Below are positions 48,641 to 56,829 of a stretch of 64,000 bases of DNA, piece after piece (position 1 is the stretch's first letter; each line of letters starts with the position of its first letter). The notes under the pieces are model-generated. The model was not told the origin of the DNA and did not search any database. It saw only the letters and a list, made by a program, of their open reading frames with translations. The stretch is from Streptomyces luomodiensis (lineage in GTDB: Bacteria > Actinomycetota > Actinomycetes > Streptomycetales > Streptomycetaceae). Location: contig NZ_CP117522.1 in the NCBI RefSeq assembly GCF_031679605.1, positions 9,548,001-9,612,000 of the forward strand, read 5' to 3'. Made by a program: the position numbers and the translations under genes.

Positions 48641-49454
48641 GCGCATAGAAGAGGGCGACAAGGACGCCTCCGGCCAAGACAAGCGGAGCACCGGCGTCCG
48701 ATCGATGAACAGCGTGCTGAGCACACTCCGCGTCTTCGAAGAAGTCGCCCTGCGGCAGCCGATCGGCGTCTCGGAACTGTCCCGCGTGACGAACATCCCG
48801 AAAAGCTCGGCGCAGCGATGCCTGGTGACACTCCAGCAGGCCGGCTGGCTACGAGTCGTCGACCCCGAGCATGCGCGGTGGGGTGTGACGATGAAAGCTC
48901 TCACCCTCGGATTGCGGGGCGCCGGAGAACAGGATCTCCGAGAGGTGGCGGGGCCCGTTATCAAGCGTCTCGCGGCAGAGACGGACGAGACCGTCCACCT
49001 CGGCCTCCGCGACGGTGAGGATTACGTCGTCGTCGCGAGAGAAGACAGCACGCACGTCGTTCGGGTGTTTCTCGACATCGGCACGCGCCTGCCCCTGCAA
49101 GCCACCTCGGGGGGAGTCGCGATCATGGCGTACCTCGAGGCCGCCGAGGTCGATCAACTGCTGCGGCGCGAACTTGAGGAGTTCGCGGAGTTCCCCATGC
49201 CGGACTCCGATGAGCTCCGGCAGGAGATCGCCCGGACCGCCGAACGCGGGTACGCGCTCAACGTCTCGTCGTCGTGGTACCGCCCGCACGTCTCCTCGAT
49301 CGCCGCGGTTGTCACGAACGCGGCCGAGCAACCCATCGCAGCGCTCACGCTCTCCATGCCGGAGATCCGCTATGACAGCGCACGCGAGAAGGACCTGGCG
49401 CACTTGGTCATCGCGGCAGCGGATGAGATCAGCCGGCTGATCTCATCCGCCTGA
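48639..49454 (+). CDS. IclR-family transcriptional regulator
   Basis: 271 aa. The N-terminal winged helix (STLRVFEEVALRQPIGVSELSRVTNIPKSSAQRCL) and the C-terminal GAF-like effector domain (ETDETVHLGLRDGEDYVVVARED, RLPLQATSGGVAIMAYL, ERGYALN) are both complete. The ATG has only a weak upstream purine run, AAGG, about 10 bases away. It diverges from the CapA-like gene and converges with the hydrolase gene. Shared motifs in both promoters make it the likely repressor of the CapA-M20 operon and of the hydrolase. Confidence 0.9.
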   Translation: MRIEEGDKDASGQDKRSTGVRSMNSVLSTLRVFEEVALRQPIGVSELSRVTNIPKSSAQRCLVTLQQAGWLRVVDPEHARWGVTMKALTLGLRGAGEQDLREVAGPVIKRLAAETDETVHLGLRDGEDYVVVAREDSTHVVRVFLDIGTRLPLQATSGGVAIMAYLEAAEVDQLLRRELEEFAEFPMPDSDELRQEIARTAERGYALNVSSSWYRPHVSSIAAVVTNAAEQPIAALTLSMPEIRYDSAREKDLAHLVIAAADEISRLISSA

Positions 49455-49497
49455 CAGCCCCGGCGGCGGTCACGAGCGGGGTGGTCCGGTGGTGGTC

Positions 49498-50298
49498 CTA
49501 TCCGGCTACCACTCGGGCCACGAGCTCAGCCGTGCCGGCAGGCGACTCGCGGTGAAAGTGATGACTGCCCAAGTCGACGGGCACGATGCGGATGCGGTCA
49601 CCGTAGCGGTCGATTGCCTCCTGTGTGAGGATCTCGCGCACCGCGAACAAGGTGATCGGCTGCTTTACCTCGCGCAGCACGTCATCCATGCGCCAGCGCA
49701 CCAGGCCCTCGAGTGATCGCAAGCCCGCGGGCTGCCGCACGGACACCATCTTCTCGAAGTACGCGTCCTTCACCCCCGGATCGGTGCCGGCCGGTGAACC
49801 CGCCTCGACCATGCCCCGTACGCCCGCGGGGAAGTCTTCGCTGAAAGACCGCAGCATCGCCTGGACCTGGCTCTCGTCCTGCGCGGGAAACAGGGAGAGA
49901 TAGTGCAAGGCGTCGAGCGCGACCACGTGCGAGACCACATCGGGCAGGAGCCGGCCGACTTCAACGGCCACCGCTCCGCCGAGCGAGTGCCCGACCACGA
50001 CACAGGTGTCCACCCGCTCGGCCTCCAACACCGCCGCCACGTCCCGGGCGAACTCCTCCATCGTCCAGACGTCTCGTGTGGACCGCGACTCACCGTGCTC
50101 GGCAAGATCGACCGCAAGGACCCGGTAGTGCTCGGGGAGGAAGGCGGTCACCTCGCCGAAGTCGTCACGGTCGCATCCCCAGCCGTGCACGAAGACCACC
50201 ACCGGCCCGTCGGCCGGACCGCTGATCGTGTACCGGATCGTCGTATGGCTCGAACGCTGGACTGCGCGCGTCGTCGTGCTCCCACGTACCTTCGACAT
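49498..50298 (-). CDS. Alpha/beta hydrolase
   Basis: 266 aa. Oxyanion motif VFVHGWGCDRDDF, nucleophile elbow GHSLGG near residue 99, and the catalytic histidine in DLGSHHFHRESP. Between them, the lid region is typical of small-molecule esterases and C-C hydrolases. ATG 50298 follows GAGGAG at about 50308. Convergent with the IclR gene and preceded by the same 18-bp motif as the CapA-like gene, so it is probably in the same regulon. Substrate unknown. Confidence 0.87.
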   Translation of the reverse strand: MSKVRGSTTTRAVQRSSHTTIRYTISGPADGPVVVFVHGWGCDRDDFGEVTAFLPEHYRVLAVDLAEHGESRSTRDVWTMEEFARDVAAVLEAERVDTCVVVGHSLGGAVAVEVGRLLPDVVSHVVALDALHYLSLFPAQDESQVQAMLRSFSEDFPAGVRGMVEAGSPAGTDPGVKDAYFEKMVSVRQPAGLRSLEGLVRWRMDDVLREVKQPITLFAVREILTQEAIDRYGDRIRIVPVDLGSHHFHRESPAGTAELVARVVAG

Positions 50299-50311
50299 AG
50301 CAGGCTCCTCT

Positions 50312-50349
50312 GTACCGCAATGTGATCCAACAGATCGCATTATGATCCA
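50312..50349. promoter_or_regulatory. Direct repeat operator: CGCAATGTGATCCA and CGCATTATGATCCA
   Basis: Two 14-bp repeats begin at 50316 and 50336, exactly 20 bp apart (about two helical turns), differing in two positions. The first is part of the 18-bp motif shared with the CapA-like promoter. Placed directly upstream of the hydrolase start, they fit a cooperative binding site. Confidence 0.55.
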
Positions 50350-50554
50350 TGTGGGCCTGGCCGCCCAGGCTGACCGCCCGGAGCGGCACCAACCACCGAT
50401 GGCGCACGGCTCGTCGCCAGTCCGGCTCCATGACCGGGCGGGTGGCCCTTCCGCAGCCGCGCAAGGCCGCGAAGAAGGTTGCCGCGGCGGTCGACGTGCC
50501 ACGGGAAGCTGAAGCCGGCCAAGCTCGGCAAGGCCGAGGATGACAGACCCATCG
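50350..50554. other. Gap upstream of the hydrolase without a clear gene
   Basis: Short Lys/Ala-rich frames at 50455-50545 (such as RKAAKKVAAAVDVP) precede an orphan terminator, hinting at the end of a lost or very short plus-strand gene. I see no start with ribosome site and no known family. Confidence 0.35.
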
Positions 50555-50589
50555 CGAGCAGGCCCGGTTGCCATGACCGGGCCTGCTCG
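50555..50589. terminator. Perfect hairpin terminator
   Basis: CGAGCAGGCCCGGT (50555-50568) pairs perfectly with 50576-50589 around a 7-base loop. It separates the hydrolase promoter region from the TetR operon; no annotated gene reads into it from the left. Confidence 0.7.
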
Positions 50590-50623
50590 TACGACACGCA
50601 CCCACCACAAACAAAACCGTGAA

Positions 50624-50648
50624 TCTGCTAATGTCTCCCGTAAGCAGA
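50624..50648. promoter_or_regulatory. Inverted repeat operator TCTGCT-N13-AGCAGA upstream of the TetR gene
   Basis: Arms TCTGCTAA and TAAGCAGA match in 7 of 8 positions and lie 28 bp before GTG 50676, in the place where a -10 region is expected. The most likely ligand is the adjacent TetR protein acting on its own operon. Confidence 0.5.
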
Positions 50649-50675
50649 ACAGCGATTCTTTTTGTGGGAGGTGTG

Positions 50676-51233
50676 GTGCCTCGGCTCACCGACGCACGCA
50701 AGGAACTTCGGCGTACTCAGATCGCCGAGGCCGCCGTCCGCTGCTTCAGCCGCAACGGCCTGGAGCGGACCTCGATCGCCGACATCACCGCCGAGTCCGG
50801 CCTCTCGGCCGGCTCGATCTATGCGCACTACCGCAACAAGGCCGACCTGGTCCGGGCCGCCGCCCGCGAGGTGCTCGCCAAGCGCGCCGATGTCCTCGGC
50901 GAGTACGCCGCGGCCGACGCCCCACCCAGCCCCGACGAACTGCTCGCCCGCCTGATCGCCGCGATCGACCCGGCCGAGGCCCGGGTCGGCGTGCAGACCT
51001 GGGGTGAGGCGACCACCGACCCGGCCATCCGCGACATCGTCGTCGACATGACGGACCGGATGCGCGCGATGCTGCACGACTGCGTCACGGCCTGGCTCGT
51101 CAAGGTGGAGCGCCATCAGCCGCCCCAAGCCCGGGAGCGCGCCACTCCGATCGCCCACCGGGTCATGGCGCTCTACCAGGCCGAACTGCTGTACACCGCC
51201 TTGCGAACACCGACCGAGGAGACAGCGTCATGA
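50676..51233 (+). CDS. TetR-family transcriptional regulator
   Basis: 185 aa from GTG 50676, with GGGAGG at 50666-50671. Residues 10-60 contain the TetR helix-turn-helix (SIADITAESGLSAGSIYAHYRNKADL), with an AcrR-like SAGSIYAHY recognition helix. The gene overlaps the aldo/keto reductase by four bases (ATGA), so regulator and enzyme are co-expressed. It likely represses its operon through the inverted repeat at 50624. Confidence 0.88.
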   Translation: MPRLTDARKELRRTQIAEAAVRCFSRNGLERTSIADITAESGLSAGSIYAHYRNKADLVRAAAREVLAKRADVLGEYAAADAPPSPDELLARLIAAIDPAEARVGVQTWGEATTDPAIRDIVVDMTDRMRAMLHDCVTAWLVKVERHQPPQARERATPIAHRVMALYQAELLYTALRTPTEETAS

Positions 51234-52123
51234 CCACCACGACCGCTTCGTTCGCCGCCCGCACCGTTTTCCGGATCGGCTACGGCGCATTGCAGCTCGA
51301 GCGGCTGCACGACCGCCGCGGCGAGGCCGTCGCGCTGCTGCGCCGCGCGGTCGAGCTGGGTGTCGACCATGTGGACACCGCCGAGTTCTACGGCTTCGGT
51401 TTCGCCAACGCCGTGATCCGCGAGGCACTTCGCCCCGAGGACGACGTCCTGGTCGTTACGAAGGTGGGGGCTGACCCCAACCCGGGCGGGCGCCTGCCGC
51501 TGCGTTTGGCGCAGCGGCCCGAGCAGCTGCGCGCCAGCGTCGAGGACAACCTGCGCAGCCTCGGCGTCGACCGGCTCGCGGTCGTCAACCTCCGCCGTCT
51601 GGACACCGGCCCCGGGCTGCGTCCCGAGGGCGATCAGGTCGTCGACCTCGACGACCAGCTCGCGGTGATGACCGCCTTGCGCGACGAGGGCAAGATCGGC
51701 GCGATCGGCCTGAGCAGCGTCACCCTCGACGGCCTGCGCCGTGCCCTGCCCGCCGGCGTCGTCTGCGTGCAGAACGCCTACAGTCTCGTCTCCCGCGAGG
51801 ACGAGGAGATGCTGCAGCTGTGCGCGGCCGAGGGCATCGCCTGGGTGCCGTTCTTCCCGCTCGGCGGGGCCTTCCCCGGCCTGCCCAAAGCGACCGACGA
51901 GCCGGCGGTGCACGCCGTGGCCGAGTCCCTGGGCGCCACGCCCTCCCAGGTCGGCCTCGCCTGGCTGCTGCACCACGCCCCGAACGTGCTGCTCATCCCC
52001 GGCACCGCCAACGCCGCCCACCTGGAGGCCAACATCGCGGTCAGCGAGATCGCGCTCGACGCCGCGACCCTCGCCACCCTCGATGGCATCGAGTCCCGCT
52101 CCAACGACGTCCCCATCGGCTGA
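51230..52123 (+). CDS. Aldo/keto reductase lacking the catalytic histidine
   Basis: 297 aa AKR barrel. D49 and Y54 (DTAEFYGFG) and K78 (VVTKVG) are present, but the usual LH-x-P-D segment reads AVVNLRRLD, with N120 at the histidine position. This NLR-type variant is found in a group of uncharacterised AKRs often next to TetR genes. It still should bind NADPH (GTANAAHLEANIAV near the C-terminus). Translationally coupled to the TetR gene; a quinone reductase follows after 104 bp. Confidence 0.85.
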   Translation: MTTTTASFAARTVFRIGYGALQLERLHDRRGEAVALLRRAVELGVDHVDTAEFYGFGFANAVIREALRPEDDVLVVTKVGADPNPGGRLPLRLAQRPEQLRASVEDNLRSLGVDRLAVVNLRRLDTGPGLRPEGDQVVDLDDQLAVMTALRDEGKIGAIGLSSVTLDGLRRALPAGVVCVQNAYSLVSREDEEMLQLCAAEGIAWVPFFPLGGAFPGLPKATDEPAVHAVAESLGATPSQVGLAWLLHHAPNVLLIPGTANAAHLEANIAVSEIALDAATLATLDGIESRSNDVPIG

Positions 52124-52227
52124 CCGGAACCAACGCGGCCCGGGTCGCGACCGCACCACACGCCGGACACCCTGCCGAACCGCCAGGCCACACCGGGAAA
52201 CCCCCTATCAGGCTCCAAGGACGGATC

Positions 52228-53247
52228 ATGAAGGCCATCATCTACCGCGACAACGGCGCCCCCGACGTTCTGCAGTTCGTCGACCGTGACCTGCCGGCGC
52301 CCGGCCCCGGCGAGGTTCGCGTCCGGGTCGCCGTGTCCGGGGTCAACCCGACCGACTGGCAGGCACGCTCCGGCGCCGGCCACCCCAAGCACTTCTCCGA
52401 GGTCACCCCGCACCTCGACGGCGCCGGCACGATCGACGCCGTCGGTGAGGGTGTCGCCCAGAGCCGGGTCGGTCAGCGGGTCTGGCTGTTCATGGCCGCC
52501 GCCGGGCGGCCCACCGGCACCGCCGCCGAGTTCACCGTCGTGCCCGCCGAACAGGCCGTGCCGCTGCCCGACGAGGCCGGCTTCGACGTCGGCGCCGCAC
52601 TCGGAGTCCCCGCGCTGACCGCGCACCGCGCGCTCACCGTCGCCGAGGACGGCCCGCGTCGGCTGCGGCCCGGGGCACTCGACGGGAAGGTGGTGCTCGC
52701 CGCGGGCGGGGCCGGAGCGGTCGGGCACGCGGTGATCCAGCTCGCCCGATGGGCCGGCGCCACCGTGATCAGCACGATCAGCAGCCCGGAGAAAGCCCGG
52801 CTGGCCACCGCCGCCGGGGCCCACTACGTGATCAACTACCGCGAGGGCGACCCGGCCGCCGAGGTCCGCAAGATCGCCCCGGACGGCGTCGACATCGTCG
52901 CCGAGGTGGCCCTGGGCACGAACCTCGCACTGGACCTGGCCGTGCTGCGAACCCGCGGCACGATCTCGACCTACGCCAACGACGGTGGCAAGCCGGTCGA
53001 ACTGAACGTGCTGCAGAACATGGTGCTGAACACACGCTTCCAGTTCCTGGTGCTCTACACGGCCGGTCCGGAGGCACGCACCGCGGCCGTCCAGGACGTC
53101 GCCACCGCAGTACGCGACGGCGCGCTGCCGGTCGGCGAGAAGCACGGCCTGCCGCTGATCCGCTTTCCCCTCGACCGCACCGCCGACGCGCACCGAGCGG
53201 TCGAGAGCCACGCGGTCGGCAAAGTCCTGGTGGACGTCACCGCCTGA
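52228..53247 (+). CDS. NADPH:quinone reductase-like medium-chain dehydrogenase (zinc-free)
   Basis: 339 aa. N-terminal GroES-like domain (VRVAVSGVNPTDW, TPHLDGAGTIDAVG), NADPH-binding AGGAGAVGHAVIQLA and the quinone-reductase end GKVLVDV. There are no zinc-ligand cysteines. This family reduces quinones or alkenals. ATG 52228 has a CAAGGACGG site upstream. It is in the same direction as the TetR-AKR pair and likely part of the same redox-stress or detoxification operon. Confidence 0.88.
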   Translation: MKAIIYRDNGAPDVLQFVDRDLPAPGPGEVRVRVAVSGVNPTDWQARSGAGHPKHFSEVTPHLDGAGTIDAVGEGVAQSRVGQRVWLFMAAAGRPTGTAAEFTVVPAEQAVPLPDEAGFDVGAALGVPALTAHRALTVAEDGPRRLRPGALDGKVVLAAGGAGAVGHAVIQLARWAGATVISTISSPEKARLATAAGAHYVINYREGDPAAEVRKIAPDGVDIVAEVALGTNLALDLAVLRTRGTISTYANDGGKPVELNVLQNMVLNTRFQFLVLYTAGPEARTAAVQDVATAVRDGALPVGEKHGLPLIRFPLDRTADAHRAVESHAVGKVLVDVTA

Positions 53248-53272
53248 CGTCCAGTTGGCCACCGCGCGCCCT

Positions 53273-53309
53273 CCGGCCGCCCCGGGGAGCCCGGCATGGG
53301 GCGGGCCGG
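53273..53309. terminator. Imperfect hairpin between convergent quinone reductase and terpene synthase
   Basis: CCGGCCGCCCC at 53273-53283 pairs with GGGGC(G)GGCCGG at 53298-53309, with one bulged G. Suitable as a bidirectional terminator. Confidence 0.4.
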
Positions 53310-53490
53310 GCGGGCGGCGTCACCCCGACTCTCCGGTCTCATTCGATCTTGCCGCCGCGCAGTGCCATGATCTGCGGAGAGACAAAGTCGGGTGAGACGC
53401 CGAAACCTCGCCGTCTCGCATGATGTTGTCGCTCGGGCTCGTTTCCAGACCACGCCCTCGCATCCGCGCCGCCTGTAGGGACGTCCCGAG

Positions 53491-54510
53491 TCACAGGTCA
53501 TCGGGGTAGCAGTACGCCCCCTCTCCGCTGGAGACGTCGTCGGTTGCGTAGCGCATGACGATGTGATGCCAGTCGTGATTGGCGCCTATAACGGCGTCCA
53601 TGTTGGTGATGAATCTCTCCACGGCTGATACGATCTCTGGCCGGGTGCCCGAGCCACGAAGCTCGGCGCGCAGGCTCTCGCAGGCATCCTTGTAGATGGT
53701 GACGAGTTCCGCCATACGTTCCAGCACTGACCCAACTGCTTCCTGGGCGCTGCAGCCCTTTTCCTGCTGGTAGATCACGACGCTGTTGACCTGGCGCTCC
53801 TGGTGATCTTCGCGGGCAGCGGAGAAAACGTCGTTGAGGAGTGCCTGCTGAAGGGTGGAGGACCAGCGCAGGGTACGCATCGGGATGCTCCGACGCACCG
53901 CCTCCGGCAGGTAGGTGCCGGAGGAGTTGACCATTTCCATGAAGTCATAGACCCACTCCATGCCGTATGTGATCTCACGGAAGGATTCATACTCAGCCAG
54001 CGGCATCACCTGACCCTGACCGGGTGCGTAGTTGAAGCGCGACTGGTCTGCGTAAGAGCGGACGAGGTCACAGTAGTGGCGGCGGAAGGTGTCCACCCAG
54101 TCCGACGGACGGCCTTCCTGGGTGTGCAGCCAGGTGCGGTGCAGTTCTTGGGAAAGTGCGCTGTCGCCGGCTTCGCGCTGGTTGTGCATGATGCCTGTGA
54201 TTTCTTCGACCGCGCGGTTGACACGGACGAAGTCCCGTTGGGCCGCTCCCTCTTCCATCTGGTCGTCGAACCGGAAGAAGAAGAACATCCACTTCATGCC
54301 CTCCAAAAGCTGCTCCTGGTCCGCCCACGGCCAGCACCAGCAGGAGGCAAGTTCTATGCCGCTGCGTCTGAGGCGTTCGCGGGCGCGGTCGTTCGGAGCG
54401 AGCGTCCGGTTTTCAATCCATTCCCAGAAGCGCTGTGACACGCGACCGGTGTAGGGATTCAGGAGAGGTGTGAAGGGAACGGGAAAGCGAGTGGGGATCT
54501 CGAATCGCAC
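53491..54510 (-). CDS. Class I terpene synthase
   Basis: 339 aa, the standard size for bacterial sesquiterpene cyclases. Aspartate-rich motif D82-D83-Q-M-E86 (DDxxE form), the NSE triad N226-x3-S230-x3-E234 in NDVFSAARE, a pyrophosphate-sensor arginine R178 about 48 residues upstream, and the C-terminal R320-Y321 pair: all metal- and diphosphate-binding elements are complete. GTG 54510 follows GGAGGAG. It lies 39 bp after a P450 gene in the same direction. Base composition is clearly less G+C-rich than the neighbours. The product cannot be predicted. Confidence 0.92.
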   Translation of the reverse strand: MRFEIPTRFPVPFTPLLNPYTGRVSQRFWEWIENRTLAPNDRARERLRRSGIELASCWCWPWADQEQLLEGMKWMFFFFRFDDQMEEGAAQRDFVRVNRAVEEITGIMHNQREAGDSALSQELHRTWLHTQEGRPSDWVDTFRRHYCDLVRSYADQSRFNYAPGQGQVMPLAEYESFREITYGMEWVYDFMEMVNSSGTYLPEAVRRSIPMRTLRWSSTLQQALLNDVFSAAREDHQERQVNSVVIYQQEKGCSAQEAVGSVLERMAELVTIYKDACESLRAELRGSGTRPEIVSAVERFITNMDAVIGANHDWHHIVMRYATDDVSSGEGAYCYPDDL

Positions 54511-54549
54511 GTCACTCCTCCGAGCACTTCGGTGGTCTTCCCGACATCT

Positions 54550-55878
54550 TCATGCCCGGGAGGTGACGCGTATTCGCAGCCCGCGCGGAGCAAGAACGGC
54601 GCCGAGGGCGGGACGGACCGGTTCGCTGGAAGCCGGCTCCAGATCCCATTTGGCGGCGATACTGGAGATCACCAGGGACGACTGGGTGAGGCTGAAAATA
54701 TCGGCGATGCATTTGCGTGGGCCCTCACCGAAGGGAATGTGCGCGTTGCGGGGAACATCGGCGGCGCGCTCGGGCAGCCAGCGGTCGGGATCGTAACTTT
54801 CCGGATCGGGATATACGTCGCCGTCCCGGTGGATCATGTAGGGGCTGTAGATGATTGTGGTGCCTGCCGGAATGGTGTGCCCGGCGAGCACGCTCTCGGT
54901 TGTGCTCACCCTGGTGACAAACCAACCGGGTGACCACAGGCGGAGCGATTCAGCGATAACGCGTTTGGTGACATCCAGGCTCCGCAAGTCCTCGAAGGTG
55001 GGGTCGGCGCCCTTGAGGACGGCATTCATTTCGGCCTGCAACTGGCTCTGCACATCACGATGTTGTGTCAGGAGGTGCAGCGTCCAGGACAGAGCGCTGG
55101 CAGTCGTCATCACGCCGGCCAAGAAAAACGTGCACAGATGATCGTGGATTTCACTCCCGGTCAGGCCCTCGCCCGCGTCGTCGCGTTCACTCAGCAGCAC
55201 GGAGAGCAAATCGCCACGATCCTCACCGCTGGCCCGCCGCTCGGCAACGATGCTGTTGACAGTGTCCTTGACGAAGGCACGGCACGCGTCGTAGCGGCGT
55301 TTGTCGGGAAGAGGGAGCTTGTCCAACGGCGGCGGCATGATCATGCGCTTGTACATGGTTCTGACGATCGTGACGAAATTCTCGGTCGTTTCCCTGACCA
55401 GGTCAGGCGACATCGAGTCCGAGAACATCGTGGCCAGAACGACCTTTGCCGTGATGGTCAGCATTTCCGAGTAGCCGTCGATGACCTGTCCGTCGCGCCA
55501 GGACCCGGTTACCGCAGCAATCTGCTCCCCCATGATATTCGCATAACCGGGCATGCGGGAGGTGTGGAAGGCCGGTTGGATCATGCGGCGCTGCCGCCGA
55601 TGCACATCGCGCGGGGAGGTGCCCAGACCGTTGCCCATTATTTCCCGGAGGCGGTCGAAGAAAGGTCCACCTTTGTCGAAGGTGCGGTCGTCGCGAAGAA
55701 CTTCCTGCGTCAGTTCACGGTCCAGCAGCACGATCGCCTTCATCGGACCGATCCGGATCTGAACCAAGTCCTCACTGGCGGGCAACGATTTCAGGAACTC
55801 AATCGGGTCTCGCAGCAACTGCACGCTGTTGCCGATCAGCGGTATCGCGCCGGGCGCTTGAGGAATTGTGGTGGCCAT
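54550..55878 (-). CDS. Cytochrome P450, CYP170-like, of the terpene locus
   Basis: 442 aa from ATG 55878 with AAGGAG upstream; the frame extends 27 codons further without a ribosome site. Heme ligand C390 in FGEGPRKCIAD, ExxR at E310-R313. The segments HRRQRRMIQPAF, IIYSPYMIHRD and YDPDRWLPERA resemble, from memory, CYP170A1, which makes albaflavenone from epi-isozizaene. The I-helix motif AGVMTT (254-259) has Met where an acid normally precedes the Thr. It starts the operon; the terpene synthase follows. Likely oxidises the terpene product. Electron-transfer partners are not encoded here. Confidence 0.9.
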   Translation of the reverse strand: MATTIPQAPGAIPLIGNSVQLLRDPIEFLKSLPASEDLVQIRIGPMKAIVLLDRELTQEVLRDDRTFDKGGPFFDRLREIMGNGLGTSPRDVHRRQRRMIQPAFHTSRMPGYANIMGEQIAAVTGSWRDGQVIDGYSEMLTITAKVVLATMFSDSMSPDLVRETTENFVTIVRTMYKRMIMPPPLDKLPLPDKRRYDACRAFVKDTVNSIVAERRASGEDRGDLLSVLLSERDDAGEGLTGSEIHDHLCTFFLAGVMTTASALSWTLHLLTQHRDVQSQLQAEMNAVLKGADPTFEDLRSLDVTKRVIAESLRLWSPGWFVTRVSTTESVLAGHTIPAGTTIIYSPYMIHRDGDVYPDPESYDPDRWLPERAADVPRNAHIPFGEGPRKCIADIFSLTQSSLVISSIAAKWDLEPASSEPVRPALGAVLAPRGLRIRVTSRA

Positions 55879-56001
55879 AAGACACTCCTTGCGAACATCC
55901 TGAATGGATGCACTCAACCGTGGCTGGGGGGCGGCCTTTGCGGACTCAGTCTTCGCCAAAGGGATCGGCGCGGTGTAGGAGGTGCTGGCGTTGTACTCCG
56001 G

Positions 56002-56021
56002 ATCCGGCCAAGTGGCCGGAT
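56002..56021. promoter_or_regulatory. Inverted repeat ATCCGGCCA-AG-TGGCCGGAT upstream of the P450 operon
   Basis: Perfect 9-bp arms with a 2-base centre, 124 bp before the P450 start codon, next to an A/T-rich stretch (TTTATACGG) that could be the minus-strand -10 region. Candidate operator of the terpene operon. Confidence 0.5.
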
Positions 56022-56288
56022 TTATACGGACGTTAGTACCCGCAAGCGTAGCGAGAGGTGGCGCCTTGTCAAGCTATCTGACCTGCAGTTATTCTGACTT
56101 CGCATCAGGTTTATCCTCAGCTGCAACACCGTTGACTTCGGCCTGGCGGCGACGTGTCAAGGGGTTGAACGACGCAACGGAACGTGCGAGCAGCCTGTGG
56201 TGTACTTCTCCTGGCGCTGGCACTGTTCGAGCGGTGCGGCTGTTGAGCGGTCCGCGAAATGCTCCATCGCGTATCCCGCGGCGGACCG

Positions 56289-56815
56289 TTGTGCTTGCCA
56301 TGCAAGACGATGTGCGGCTCAATGTCTGGACGGCGGAACTGGAAGAACTGCTCGTGCGTATCGGCCGCCGGTTCGGGCGGGGGACTTACGGCGGAGCGGC
56401 GTCATGCCCCAGGCGGCGAGCGTGTCGAGCATGTCCACCGCCAGCCGCCACTTCTCCCGGTGCCCGACCTTGGGCGGGAGGCAGTTCGCTCGTTTCCCCA
56501 GTGCCCCGCAGTACTGCGGGGCCACCCCGACCGACATCCGTCCGTCCATGGGCACCGACACGTCATCGATCACCACGCTGTCGGACCGATGAGCGGCGGC
56601 ATCCGCTCGCAGATCCGCCGCCGCACAGGCACCGGGTCCCACGTGGACTGGTTCACGAACTGCTGCACGTTCCGCTCGTTGCCGTCCGGCAACCGTCCCC
56701 GCAGATAGCAGTGGCCCGCTGATCCTTCCGCGGCACCGAGGCGAACACATCCGCCACGAACAACGCCAACGCCGCCCGGACACGGTTCACTTCATGGGCA
56801 TCCGCACACCCAACA
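56289..56815. mobile_element. Degenerate IS701-type transposase fragments
   Basis: On the plus strand, from about 56300, [27 protein letters not shown] reads in two parts like the N-terminus of IS701-family transposases and then stops matching. On the minus strand, 56815 to about 56385, split over frames, is another piece: [24 protein letters not shown], then [18 protein letters not shown], then [20 protein letters not shown] and [18 protein letters not shown]. Both copies are truncated and frameshifted. No intact terminal repeats were recognised. They lie between the terpene locus and the MFS gene. Confidence 0.7.
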
Positions 56816-56829
56816 TGCTCCCGAACCTA

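Noticed and set aside
53491..55878. Albaflavenone (epi-isozizaene) locus
   Set aside because: The P450 looks CYP170-like but the cyclase sequence and the gene order differ from the known pair, so the product should not be assumed.
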